Shown here one piece after another: positions 24,903 through 32,626 of a DNA stretch of 38,845 nt; position 1 is the stretch's first letter; each line of letters opens with the position of its first letter. The translations under genes were made by a program, and so were the position numbers. The DNA is taken from assembly GCA_029785235.1 (NCBI GenBank), contig JAFMAA010000007.1, positions 1-38,845 of the forward strand, read 5' to 3'. The notes beneath the pieces were generated by a model. The model was not told where the DNA came from and did no database searches. It was given only the letters and a program-made list of their open reading frames with translations. The stretch comes from Nitrososphaerota archaeon (GTDB lineage Archaea > Thermoproteota > Nitrososphaeria > Nitrososphaerales > UBA183).

Positions 24903-25010
24903 GCCCTGGTCGTATAGAGGTCAGTATGCTGCCCTGTCATCGGCTGCGAGCCGACAGAGCGGCAGCGACCCGGGTTCGAAATCGCTGAGACGAAAGTCCC
25001 GGCCAGGGCG
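24903..25010 (+). tRNA. tRNA-Asp(GTC) with two introns
   Basis: Acceptor GCCCTGG (24903-24909) pairs with CCAGGGC (25003-25009), discriminator G at 25010. D-stem GTAT/GTAT (with G-U pairs), anticodon stem CTGCC (24929-24933) with GGCAG (24961-24965), loop CTGTCA plus C, anticodon GTC at 24936-24938. A 20-base intron occupies 24940-24959, the canonical site after base 37, and contains the hairpin TCGGCTGCGAGCCGA. The T-stem CCGGG/CCCGG is interrupted in the loop: TTCGAA, then 16 extra bases (24981-24996), then T, a second intron at about position 59/60. The spliced tRNA is 72 bases. CCA is not encoded. Confidence 0.9.
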
Positions 25011-25035
25011 CCTACGTTTCGACTTCGATCCTCCA

Positions 25036-25047
25036 CCGTTAAAAGGC
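25036..25047 (+). promoter_or_regulatory. TATA-like box after tRNA-Asp
   Basis: CCGTTAAAAGGC lies about 25 bases before ATG 25066, which opens only a 13-codon frame (ending 25107). A short leaderless peptide, a small RNA or a lost gene could use it. Confidence 0.3.
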
Positions 25048-25200
25048 GAGAGCCTCCTTTCCCTCATGAGCGGGAAATGGGGCTACGACATCCACGGATA
25101 CGCATAGAAGGTGGAGCTGTACCCGGCACAGATATCCGTGTCCAGCGTCCGCAGATTCGGACGAGAGTTACCCTGGCCCTGCAAGGCTTCTGTCCCAGGG

Positions 25201-25446
25201 TCAAAGAGGATGAGCCCAATCGGGCCCTTTCCTCCGTTTCACGACGTTGTAGGCCAACGTCCCCCTGTCAAGCTGGTCTGCGTGGTCAGGACATACCGTT
25301 ACTCTGATCTCGTTTCGCGTCAAGGTCGAGACGACAACATACTCCCACCCCGCAATGACATGTGGCCTCCCCTCATCTTCGCATAGTGTGCATACGAACT
25401 CCACACCCCCGGTCGAAGACACAATCCGTCTTCTTAGGTCCTCCAT
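25201..25446 (-). CDS. small Cys/His-rich (zinc-binding) protein
   Basis: 81 residues from ATG 25446. VEFVCTLCEDEGRPHVIAG (C-x2-C) and VTVCPDHADQLDRG (C-x2-H) give a four-ligand zinc site around a beta hairpin, WEYVVVSTLTRNEIRVTVC. The C-terminal part is basic (VVKRRKGPDW). The frame stays open upstream, but that part is not protein-like. No family is recognised; treble-clef-like small proteins of unknown role are common in archaea. Confidence 0.6.
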   Translation of the reverse strand: MEDLRRRIVSSTGGVEFVCTLCEDEGRPHVIAGWEYVVVSTLTRNEIRVTVCPDHADQLDRGTLAYNVVKRRKGPDWAHPL

Positions 25447-25979
25447 CAAATGTCGCCTAGTACCTAGAGTCGCTGTGCGGACGGCGGGATTCCTTATTCT
25501 TTGTGGTGTTGTTTCACTGCTATTACAGTGTTCCGCCAACCGCGCTGCAATTGGCGCAAGAGGGCGGCCGTTCTGCAAGCGGCCTTCGCAGCCCTTTCCT
25601 GCTACCGCACCCCATCTCCAGGCCATCCAGGTCCTCCCCCAGTCGATGGCCCGACATGCTGTCTCGGTGGCACTCCTTGAGTTCGTCGCGGTCAGCATCG
25701 TAATATCCAGGAACTCAAGTAAGAGACAGGAGGAGTTTCTCGAAAAATACCTGGAAGAAGGAAGCTCGTAGCGGAGAGCCCCAAGCAGCGGAGCTCCTTC
25801 TGATCCCTGGTTCCTTTCGCCAATTGGGCCAAGATTGCCGCGCCTTCAGTTGCGAAGAACGCCCCAATGGCCTTGAGTATCAAACTGGTAGTCCTCCGCC
25901 GGCGTTCGTCCCGCGTGTCACGGTGCTGCCCTGTACCATGAAACTCGACGCGACCTCGCCGGGTGCTTGCAGTTGTTGC
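25447..25979. other. no supported gene; possible remnants
   Basis: The plus frame near 25646-25771 ends RQEEFLEKYLEEGSS, and the minus frame near 25800-25883 starts MILKAIGAFFATEGAAILAQ. Both look like short genuine pieces joined to unlikely sequence. No RNA gene or repeat was found. Confidence 0.35.
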
Positions 25980-26411
25980 CTAGAGATGGGGGAAAAATGA
26001 AGAAGGAACGGTCAAACCGAAGAGAACTCCGAGAATCACGCTGATGATAGCAAAGATGATTATCGAGAGTATGGCTATCCCGAGTCCGCCCAGCCAGCCT
26101 GTTCCGAAGCTTGATTTGTACACCCAAATCCAGGCTATGAAGGCCAAGATCAACGCGATGACGTACGCCCCCGGACCGATCACCGTTCCCAGGAAGAAAT
26201 CCACCACGATCAAGACCACAAAGTAGACTATTGGGCCGACCAGGGTGGCGACCATAGCGTCACCAAAGGTGGACTTCCCCGCAGTTACCGCCTTGCCCGC
26301 CAGCCACGCCGGTATCGAGATGACTATCCACAGGATGACAAGGCCGATGATGGTCACAAGCAGGCCCGTCAAGGTCAGGCTTCCTAGGCCGGGAAGGACT
26401 AGGCTGCTCAA
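25980..26411 (-). CDS. small membrane protein, four helices
   Basis: 143 residues, very hydrophobic: LTGLLVTIIGLVILWIVISI, ATLVGPIVYFVVLIVVDFFL, YVIALILAFIAWIWVY and LGGLGIAILSIIIFAIISVI. One short cytosolic loop (GKAVTAGKSTFGD) is conserved-looking. The TTG start at 26411 is supported by a TATA box 29 bases upstream, giving a leaderless message. Related hypothetical membrane proteins are frequent in archaea; function unknown. Confidence 0.72.
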   Translation of the reverse strand: MSSLVLPGLGSLTLTGLLVTIIGLVILWIVISIPAWLAGKAVTAGKSTFGDAMVATLVGPIVYFVVLIVVDFFLGTVIGPGAYVIALILAFIAWIWVYKSSFGTGWLGGLGIAILSIIIFAIISVILGVLFGLTVPSSFFPHL

Positions 26412-26436
26412 CGCTTTCCTGTTCCAGGCCTTCTCG

Positions 26437-26447
26437 TCTTATAAAGA
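26437..26447 (-). promoter_or_regulatory. TATA box of the four-helix membrane protein
   Basis: On the minus strand TCTTTATAAGAC lies 26-36 bases before the TTG start. This is one of the clearest promoters in the window. Confidence 0.7.
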
Positions 26448-26765
26448 TTGAAACACCACACAGCAGTCGAGTGTGGACTTGCCTTTTATCGGCGGCATGC
26501 GGTAGCCGGTCTGCTCGGTTGCGTCTTGTGACCCGACACGTTGTACTCTCTCGCGCCCTCTTCCTCAGGGACGAATTCGCCAGTTCACATTTGCACGAGC
26601 GAACGACTAGTTCTAGGGTAGACCAGCCATCGCGTGTTCTGACGAGACTTGGCCCGCCCCTGTGGTCTGCTCCGTTCTTGTGCCGGACTCCGTTCTTGTG
26701 CCGGAGCTAGTGTGGTGCTCACTTTCCTAACAAAGAACCTCTCATCGTATGAAGTTGTAATCGGC
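26448..26765. other. non-coding gap with 18-base tandem duplication
   Basis: No gene is seen. The string CTCCGTTCTTGTGCCGGA occurs twice without spacer at 26670-26687 and 26688-26705. The repeat unit length is a multiple of three, but neither strand gives a convincing protein there. Confidence 0.45.
26670..26705 (+). repeat. perfect 2 x 18-base tandem repeat
   Basis: Two identical units of CTCCGTTCTTGTGCCGGA, about 60 bases before the PH-like gene. Probably a replication slip; a regulatory role is not indicated. Confidence 0.8.
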
Positions 26766-27257
26766 ATGGAATACTGCTACAAGATGACATCAACATCTAA
26801 GATGGATATGCCATCCGACTACCTGAAGAAGATTCTTGGAAAGGACGAACAGGTCCAGGATTACATGAGAGAGAAGCTCTACCACCCTTTGATCAATGTC
26901 GACTCGATGGCGTTTACCAACACAAGGATAACCCTCAGGCAGCCGCATGCCCTCAGACTGAAGAAGGACTACTATAACTACAGGGATGTCGCAAACGTCG
27001 AATCGAAAAGAGAGATCACGCGCTCTCCCCTGAAGTGCATCATGAGGCTTGAGGGAGAGCCGTTCTCGTTGGGAGACCTGCCCAATTCCGATGCTGAGAA
27101 AGCCTCCGGCATCGTGAGGGAGAACCCAGTGAGAACAAGACGTCCTCTACCAGAGCAGCTTAAGGACGAATTCAGCATTAAAGACCAGGCGATGGAGAGC
27201 AGACAGCGGGTCACAAAAGGGCAAGGGCCATGGCACACCTCAGGAATGCTGAATTGA
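26766..27257 (+). CDS. PH-domain-like hypothetical protein
   Basis: 163 residues from ATG 26766 (ATG 26784 also possible). YLKKILGKDEQVQDYMRE is followed by NVDSMAFTNTRITLRQP, DYYNYRDVANVESKREI and KCIMRLEGEPFSLGDLPN. The 'TNTRI' and 'Y.DV..V' strands match the bacterial PH-like fold used in many short-domain proteins. The C-terminal region is charged and probably disordered. Function unknown. The gene precedes an alpha/beta hydrolase by 114 bases on the same strand. Confidence 0.6.
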   Translation: MEYCYKMTSTSKMDMPSDYLKKILGKDEQVQDYMREKLYHPLINVDSMAFTNTRITLRQPHALRLKKDYYNYRDVANVESKREITRSPLKCIMRLEGEPFSLGDLPNSDAEKASGIVRENPVRTRRPLPEQLKDEFSIKDQAMESRQRVTKGQGPWHTSGMLN

Positions 27258-27371
27258 GTGCGGCCCTGCGGATCCATCTCTTCGCTCATTTCCTGTCTGA
27301 TCACTGGGGGGCACTCCAGCAATGAAGAACATGCTGGGGGCCAGCGAAAATACTGAGAGAGGCGAATTCTG

Positions 27372-28202
27372 ATGGGCTTCATAACGGTCGGCAAGGAAAA
27401 CTCGAGCGACATCGACCTCTATTACGAGGACCACGGGAAGGGCAAACCCGTCATATTGATTCACGGGTGGCCCCTGAGCGGCGCCTCTTGGGAGAAGCAG
27501 GTCGATGTCTTGCTCAATGCGGGTCACCGGGTGATCACCTACGATCGCAGGGGATTCGGCTACTCGAGCAAACCGGCATCTGGCTACGACTACGATACAT
27601 TCGCCGCTGACCTTCACAAGCTCGTGACAACGCTCGAGCTGAGAGACCTGGCGCTGGTCGGGTTCTCAATGGGCGGCGGTGAAGTCGCCCGCTACCTGGG
27701 TTCCTATGGATCAGAGCGCGTCGCCAAGGCCGTGTTCATATCTTCGGTCCCGCCATTCCTGCTGAAGACCGGCGACAACCCGGAAGGGTTGGACGAGAGC
27801 GTCTTTGCTGGGATTAGGAAGGCCATCGTCGCGGACAGGCCGGCATTCCTCTCCGCCTTCTTCAAGGATTTCTACAACGTCGACGTCCTGGGCGGCACGC
27901 GCATAAGCGACCAGGCAATCCAGAACAGTTGGAACGTGGCCGCTGGCGCCTCAGCCAAGGGCTCTCTCGACTGCGTCTCAGCCTGGGGGACCGACTTCCG
28001 GAAGGACCTCCGGAAAATCAGCGTGCCTACGCTCGTCGTTCAGGGTGATGCCGACCGGATTCTCCCCATTTCCGCCACTGGAATCCGTACGAACAAGGCC
28101 GTCAGAGGCAGCCGACTGTTGGTGGTGGCCGGAGGGCCTCACGGCATCAACTGGACCCATGCAGACGAATTGAACCCTGAACTGCTGAGCTTCCTCAAGT
28201 AG
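27372..28202 (+). CDS. alpha/beta hydrolase, non-haem chloroperoxidase/arylesterase type
   Basis: 276 residues. The oxyanion motif HGWPLSGASW (31-40), YDRRGFGYSSKP, nucleophile Ser99 in VGFSMGGGEVARY, acid Asp228 in GDADRILP and His257 in GGPHGINWTH form the triad. SSVPPFLLKT and FYNVDVLGG are typical of cofactor-free haloperoxidase/arylesterase relatives. It hydrolyses small esters; peroxidase activity is a side reaction in the family. There is no signal peptide. Such genes often travel between bacteria and archaea; the accessory setting fits transfer. Confidence 0.87.
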   Translation: MGFITVGKENSSDIDLYYEDHGKGKPVILIHGWPLSGASWEKQVDVLLNAGHRVITYDRRGFGYSSKPASGYDYDTFAADLHKLVTTLELRDLALVGFSMGGGEVARYLGSYGSERVAKAVFISSVPPFLLKTGDNPEGLDESVFAGIRKAIVADRPAFLSAFFKDFYNVDVLGGTRISDQAIQNSWNVAAGASAKGSLDCVSAWGTDFRKDLRKISVPTLVVQGDADRILPISATGIRTNKAVRGSRLLVVAGGPHGINWTHADELNPELLSFLK

Positions 28203-28351
28203 TGGCCGACCAAGATGACAGCACGAACGAAGTCCCTGGTCTCTTGAGAGCGCCGCGCATCACAATTCAGAGGCATCTGCCCGAGGAGGAAGGCACGTAC
28301 TACCATGTGCGTAGACTGGAACGGAGGCCACGAAGGCCCGTAACATTCTAG
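28202..28351 (+). CDS. possible small protein coupled to the hydrolase
   Basis: GTG 28202 overlaps the hydrolase stop as TAGTG, and the frame gives 49 residues: acidic start, then APRITIQRHLPEEEGTYYHV and a basic end (RRLERRPRRP). Composition is plausible but no family is recognised, and it could be chance. Confidence 0.28.
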   Translation: MADQDDSTNEVPGLLRAPRITIQRHLPEEEGTYYHVRRLERRPRRPVTF

Positions 28352-28586
28352 AGATTGCGGATTAGGGATTTGGGCTCCGGGAACACAAGGAATCTCACTA
28401 TTTGTCATAGAGCCCATCGCCGGCAGTGTGGAGGCCACGGCCAAAGAGCCACCCAACGCTGGATGGGATTCACAAAGGCTGTCGAGATGCGCCCACCGGG
28501 CTCGTTCTCACTGTAACAGCGTCGAATGACCCAAATCTCTCGACTGGAATAGAACAAATTGTGAAATCTTCTAGCAACGTCAGCAT

Positions 28587-28754
28587 TCAATTGGAGGCGG
28601 CGTACTCTTGGTAGAGGCAGTTGCCCACGGACCCGAAGAACTGTATCAGCCTCCTCTAGCACTGCTCGCGGGTGTACCTGCTCCGGATGGCCTCTAAGAA
28701 GACCTTCGTCGACTCCCCCTCGACTGAACGATCTTTCCCTATCCGGCCGGCCAT
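28587..28754 (-). pseudogene. N-terminal remnant of a tyrosine recombinase (integrase)
   Basis: From ATG 28754: KVFLEAIRSRYTREQC, an in-frame TAG, then RRLIQFFGSVGNCLYQEYAA up to TGA 28587. FLxxIRSxYTRxxYxRRLxxFF is the opening helix pair of the SAM-like core-binding domain in archaeal XerA/phage-type integrases. No catalytic domain follows, so only the N-terminus is left. A tRNA-derived element (28822-28888) lies directly upstream, as expected near an attachment site. Confidence 0.55.
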
Positions 28755-28821
28755 CACGTGATAGGTAGGCCTGGACATTTGACCCCCGCCTTTTGATACC
28801 AAGTTTAGTTACAAATTTGAA

Positions 28822-28888
28822 GTGGGCCTGACCGGAACTAGGATGCATTTTCGCAGCTGAAAATGGTATGAAATACCTCGGGTTCGTT
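28822..28888 (-). repeat. tRNA-derived dispersed element, copy C
   Basis: On the + strand it reads GTGGGCCTGACCGGAAC, then ATGCATTTTCGCAGCTGAAA, ATGGTATGAAAT and GGGTTCGTT, matching copies A and B in order. It is the most diverged of the copies with a full core. It lies between the integrase remnant and a vapBC module. Confidence 0.6.
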
Positions 28889-28996
28889 ACGCCAAGGGTT
28901 CTAACCTGTTCGGCGCATCTCGGAGCGAGCAGGGCGGGCCGGGACACGCACTCTTGACCCCGACTGAATGTCGGAGTTTCCCTGTGCCGGACGGGG

Positions 28997-29383
28997 TCAG
29001 ACCATGATCGCGTCTGGCAGACCTTCAAAGTGCCTGTCTCCGGTCACGACCTTAGCCGACGCGCTTCTGGCAGTCGCCAAGATGACTGAATCGGCCATTC
29101 CCCAATCCTTGATGGTCTTCTTGCGCGTATGGTTCAACTCACCAGCGAGAAGCGCTATCGCGCTATCTACGGGGGCAACAAATGTTCGCGCAGACATGAA
29201 CTCCAGGTCCTCCTCAAACGACGGCCATCTCTCCGTTAGGTACTTCTCTTTGAGCTCGGCAAGGGATACGGTCGAAGTGGCGGCACGGTCACCCTCCACA
29301 TACGGGCGGACGACCGTCCCCGACCGAGTTCCCTTGAAGTATTCGATCCAGGCGTAAGAATCTATGACGTACTCAAAGCTCAT
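28997..29383 (-). CDS. vapC: PIN-domain toxin (VapC)
   Basis: 128 residues with the four acidic residues of the PIN nuclease: Asp8 in YVIDSYAWIE, Glu43 in SLAELKEKY, Asp98 in WGMADSVILATA and Asp116 in VVTGDRHFEGL. VapC toxins cut tRNA or rRNA when released from their antitoxin. Its start overlaps the end of the antitoxin gene by 11 bases. All active-site residues are intact. Confidence 0.88.
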   Translation of the reverse strand: MSFEYVIDSYAWIEYFKGTRSGTVVRPYVEGDRAATSTVSLAELKEKYLTERWPSFEEDLEFMSARTFVAPVDSAIALLAGELNHTRKKTIKDWGMADSVILATARSASAKVVTGDRHFEGLPDAIMV

Positions 29384-29573
29384 GGAGTTTGGCCTCGTCC
29401 TCCCGCCTGAACGCGGTCATTTCGGGATGGGAACCGAACTTGGAGTCCGGGATGTTCTCCGCCTTGCTAATGAGACGCCTTACCGTCGCATCGATGCTCT
29501 TCACCCCATACTTCCTCTTCAGTTCCTCTAACACCCTTGCCGTATTCCTCTTGACCTCGACCGTCGTAGACAT
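29373..29573 (-). CDS. vapB: VapB-type antitoxin, ribbon-helix-helix-like
   Basis: 66 residues. STTVEVKRNTARVLEELKRK then YGVKSIDATVRRLISKAEN is the strand-helix-helix pattern of small antitoxins of archaeal VapBC pairs, and a charged tail (AFRREDEAKLHEL) would wrap the toxin. Overlap with vapC ensures coupled translation. The upstream sequence on the minus strand has CTTAACTATCC and CTATAGTTCATA, possible TATA and operator. Confidence 0.8.
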   Translation of the reverse strand: MSTTVEVKRNTARVLEELKRKYGVKSIDATVRRLISKAENIPDSKFGSHPEMTAFRREDEAKLHEL

Positions 29574-30570
29574 TGCTATGAACTATAGCCTATGGATAGT
29601 TAAGCCTATCGGCCATCGAGTCTGCAGAAAGGGCCAAGGGGGCCCGCCATGCAACCCCTCCTCGGCTTCGCGGGGGCAGCAGGCGATAGGCAAGGTCTCC
29701 TCAATCACCGTAGCCGCAGGCCGAGCGTCACGCTGAGCTTAAGCGGTGTCATCGGCGTCCAGGTGTCCAGCCTTGCGGGCGGACACGCCCCGGTTTCGCC
29801 GTCCATAGCCCCGGCGCCAGTCGCCGGACTGAGCTACACGATTCGCCTGATGGGTCAAGGCTTAACGTTTCAAGTGACAGCGTCCTAGCGACGCTCACCT
29901 GGACTCCCGCTTTTCCAGGTATGTTTCTCGAATTTTGAACGAAGGACGAAAGCATCGTAAACGCTGTCTAGTCCATTCGAGACGAGCACGGCAAATCGCT
30001 CGTATATGTCTGCTAGCAGCGCGGCTTTAGATTCACTCCACATCTGCAGGTTCTGCTCTTCGGCAACAGGAAGGGGACTTGAATGAGGAAGGAGAAAATG
30101 GCACCTGTGATGCAAAGCTCCTTTCTGGCCGATCGCATGTGTCCCACAAGTCACTTATGTAGCGGTCTATAGGATAGCGAAACTGTTGCGCAGATCAGCC
30201 GGCAAAAGTTGAGGACATCGAAGCTAGCCGTAATGGGCGTACTGACGACTTTGGGCGTCGTCTTTTCTTTTTATCCTGGTCCCATACCTGTTGGCCCGAC
30301 GCTTGTGCGGAATCGAGCAACGAGATGCTGCGACGAGGGCAGGAACCACCGGTGCCACCACCTACGTTGTCAAGGGAGCCAAGTTTCAGACCGCCGCCAG
30401 TCCAAGGAGTGTGAGAATGACTTCCCCAGTGGCGCGTGGGGAAGGCCAAGAGATGAACTCGACTCCAGGGGTGGGGACGCAGTTATCATCTGCGGGTCCG
30501 ATGACGAGTTGACCTACAAAATCGGAGCAGTTTCCGCTGCGCTGACCCTTTTTGCATAGAGAGAGCTGTT
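29574..30570. other. about 1 kb without a firm gene; remnants likely
   Basis: Three pieces look faintly real. On the plus strand (about 29745-29888) a beta-rich C-terminus ends SYTIRLMGQGLTFQVTAS. On the minus strand 29885-30043 there are 52 residues containing ALLADIYERFAVLVSNGLD. On the plus strand from about 30209 a signal-like start LAVMGVLTTLGVVFSF loses its frame after 30 residues. None has an intact gene structure that can be supported. Confidence 0.4.
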
Positions 30571-30927
30571 ATGTGTATGGTCGACAGAATTTTCATCGAC
30601 AACCTGCGACTCAAGTGCAGGGTAGGCACCACAGACGAGGAAAGGAGCGTGTTGCAGGATATTCTGGTAAACATCAGTCTGACCGTTGGGCTTGGGCGAG
30701 CAGGTGCAAGCGACAATCTACCCGACACGATAGATTACAGGGATACGACGGAGCGAATATCGCAGTTTGTGGCGGGCGGGGAATTTAAGCTCCTGGAGAG
30801 TCTCGCAGAAGGAATCGCTGCCATTGCACTAAAAAACGCTGGTGTGGAGAGGGTGACAGTACAGGTGCGCAAGGCAAGGTACTCGAACGAACCCTCAATT
30901 GGCATCGAAATCGAGAGGAGCAGATAG
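30571..30927 (+). CDS. folB: dihydroneopterin aldolase
   Basis: 118 residues (ATG 30571; ATG 30577 gives MVDRIFIDNL, the more usual start). FIDNLRLKCRVGTTDEER carries the catalytic Glu of FolB, SDNLPDTIDYRDTTERI the substrate-binding block, LLESLAEGIAAIAL the active-site Glu, and VQVRKARYS the catalytic Lys. It cleaves 7,8-dihydroneopterin to 6-hydroxymethyl-dihydropterin and glycolaldehyde, feeding the next gene. This is the bacterial FolB family rather than archaeal MptD. Six bases separate it from folK. Confidence 0.9.
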   Translation: MCMVDRIFIDNLRLKCRVGTTDEERSVLQDILVNISLTVGLGRAGASDNLPDTIDYRDTTERISQFVAGGEFKLLESLAEGIAAIALKNAGVERVTVQVRKARYSNEPSIGIEIERSR

Positions 30928-30933
30928 TTAGCC

Positions 30934-31440
30934 ATGGTCGAATCGATCATAGCACTCGGTACCAATCTAGGGGACAGGGTGGGTAATCTCCGGAGAGCGA
31001 TTGAGATGATCGGCCGGAAGATGAGCCTGGTCAAGGCGTCATCCGTCTACGAAACGGAGCCGATGTACTACAAAGATCAAGATTGGTTTCTCAATTGCGT
31101 GGTGGCCGTCGAGACCGATTTGAGGCCGCATGGGCTCCTCCGAGAGTTGCAGGCCATGGAGATGAAATTGGGAAGGAAGCGCACTGTGAGATACGGTCCA
31201 CGGGTTATCGACCTAGACATTCTGTTCTACGGCAACGAGGTCATATCTGAACCTGGGCTTGAGATACCGCACCCCAAAATCGCAGAGAGACCCTTCGTGC
31301 TGGTCCCCTTGAACGAGATAAGACCAGACCTGTTCCATCCTGTTCTTGGGAGAAGGACGTCCGAACTAGTTGGCAATCTGAAGTTTGGCGCGGAGCAGGT
31401 TATCAAGAGATCGGGCCTGCACGTGGACCTCGTCTCCTAG
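30934..31440 (+). CDS. folK: 6-hydroxymethyl-dihydropterin pyrophosphokinase
   Basis: 168 residues. ALGTNLGDRVGNLRRAI at the start, SSVYETEPMYYKDQDWFLN, and RYGPRVIDLDILFYG, the HPPK signature, followed by EIPHPKIAERPFVLVPLNEI. It phosphorylates 6-hydroxymethyl-dihydropterin using ATP. It forms an operon with folB and converges on folP with a 38-base overlap of the coding ends. The bacterial form of this enzyme is rare in archaea. Confidence 0.93.
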   Translation: MVESIIALGTNLGDRVGNLRRAIEMIGRKMSLVKASSVYETEPMYYKDQDWFLNCVVAVETDLRPHGLLRELQAMEMKLGRKRTVRYGPRVIDLDILFYGNEVISEPGLEIPHPKIAERPFVLVPLNEIRPDLFHPVLGRRTSELVGNLKFGAEQVIKRSGLHVDLVS

Positions 31441-32353
31441 TCATCGCTTCGACGATTCTGACTGCTTGTACCGTCTCTCTCACGTCGTGAGTCCTCACCA
31501 TATGGGCGCCGTTCATCACCGTAACCGCGGTGGCGGCCAGCGATGCCGGCAGCCTTTCCTCGGGATTCTCAAGATTCAGAATCTTTCCCAGGAATGACTT
31601 CCGCGATAGACCCACGCACAATGGCCTGCGAAGCGTTTCCAGCTTACGAAGATTTGCTAGGACGTGGCAGTCCCATTCATACCAAGGCATTAGCTTCTGG
31701 GGAGAGTACGCTCTCCCAGCTCCCTCCTCTCTGAAGAAGCCGATGCCTGGGTCCAGCACTATGGACTGTTCGTCTATGCCTGCTCTCTCCGCTGTTCGCA
31801 TCGTCTCACTTAACGCTTGGCGAACCTGTACGATTGGCGCCATTTTCGAGATTCTTGAAGAATGCGCCATCGCCAAGAGCGAAGCGTCGTAATCCTTGAT
31901 CACACGTGCCATTCCGGCATCGTTTTTCAGACCGGACACATCGTTAATTATTGAAGCACCGTTCTTTAGAGCGACATCGGCGACGGATGCCCGAAGTGTG
32001 TCGACCGATACCGTAACGTAGCCTATTTCCATAATCGTTCGCATAGCAGTCCTTATACGAATTAACTCCACCTCTTGGGAGATTTCATTCTTCAGGTACG
32101 GTGCCGTTGACATTGCCCCGATATCTATTATATCCGCCCCTTCTGTTGAGACTTTCGAGGCCATCGTTGAAATCTTCTCAGGAGTGTTCGCCACGGAACC
32201 TCTGTAGAATGACTCTGGACTCACGTTGATTGCTGCCATTATCCGAACCGGAAAGTCCGAACCGACCTTCACGGAACCTAACTTGGCTATGCTTTTCAAC
32301 GTCGCGATTACAGTCTGTTCATGCTGTAAAGGTATTGGTCGCCTGTGGTTCAT
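31403..32353 (-). CDS. folP: dihydropteroate synthase
   Basis: 316 residues from ATG 32353 (TTG directly before it also fits). IMAAINVSPESFYRGS is the first pterin loop (NVSPESF in place of bacterial NVTPDSF), then DIIDIGAMSTAP, VSVDTLRASVADVAL, GASIINDVSGL, IVLDPGIGFF, and VGLSRKSFLGKI near the end. It joins the pterin pyrophosphate to p-aminobenzoate or a relative. It faces folB-folK on the other strand, so the three genes give three successive steps. A possible RNA switch lies at its start. Confidence 0.9.
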   Translation of the reverse strand: MNHRRPIPLQHEQTVIATLKSIAKLGSVKVGSDFPVRIMAAINVSPESFYRGSVANTPEKISTMASKVSTEGADIIDIGAMSTAPYLKNEISQEVELIRIRTAMRTIMEIGYVTVSVDTLRASVADVALKNGASIINDVSGLKNDAGMARVIKDYDASLLAMAHSSRISKMAPIVQVRQALSETMRTAERAGIDEQSIVLDPGIGFFREEGAGRAYSPQKLMPWYEWDCHVLANLRKLETLRRPLCVGLSRKSFLGKILNLENPEERLPASLAATAVTVMNGAHMVRTHDVRETVQAVRIVEAMTRRRGPRAGPIS

Positions 32354-32354
32354 C

Positions 32355-32401
32355 AATCGACCGCATTCCTCCTATCGCCTTGCGGTCGATTAGGACCGCA
32401 A
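32355..32401 (-). promoter_or_regulatory. overlapping hairpins in the folP leader (possible RNA switch)
   Basis: On the folP message, segment A TTGCGGTC (32401-32394) can pair with B GACCGCAA (32387-32380), loop 6. Alternatively AATCGACCGCA, which contains most of B (32391-32381), pairs perfectly over 11 bases with TGCGGTCGATT (32365-32355), loop 15. The second loop contains AGGAGG, the likely ribosome-binding site, and its stem ends one base before ATG 32353. The two pairings exclude each other. As DNA it could also be an operator dyad. Confidence 0.55.
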
Positions 32402-32444
32402 AAATCTCAATCCAGAAAGGGTGCGGGCCCTAGTGGATGCAGTT

Positions 32445-32455
32445 GATTATTTATG
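32445..32455 (-). promoter_or_regulatory. TATA-like box of folP
   Basis: CATAAATAATC on the minus strand, about 95 bases before ATG 32353, would give a leader of about 65-70 bases that includes the hairpins. Confidence 0.5.
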
Positions 32456-32626
32456 CGAATCTATAAGCGGAACCACTCCCGCCAATCTCGTAACTCCCAA
32501 ACTGATTAAACGCCAGGAGAGTCTAGAGTGAGGACGCGCGCTTCGGCCCGCTTGGAAAAGGAGAGAATCAACAAGTCATGCTAAGATCTCGTTCACTTCG
32601 CCGTTGCTGAGTTGGGCGTTGAAATG

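Noticed and set aside
25355..25771. 138-codon plus-strand frame
   Set aside because: It covers the minus-strand zinc protein, and only the last 40 residues look natural; no start signal.
28405..29028. 207-codon minus-strand frame
   Set aside because: Runs across the tRNA-derived element and is in a different frame from the integrase motif; composition not protein-like.
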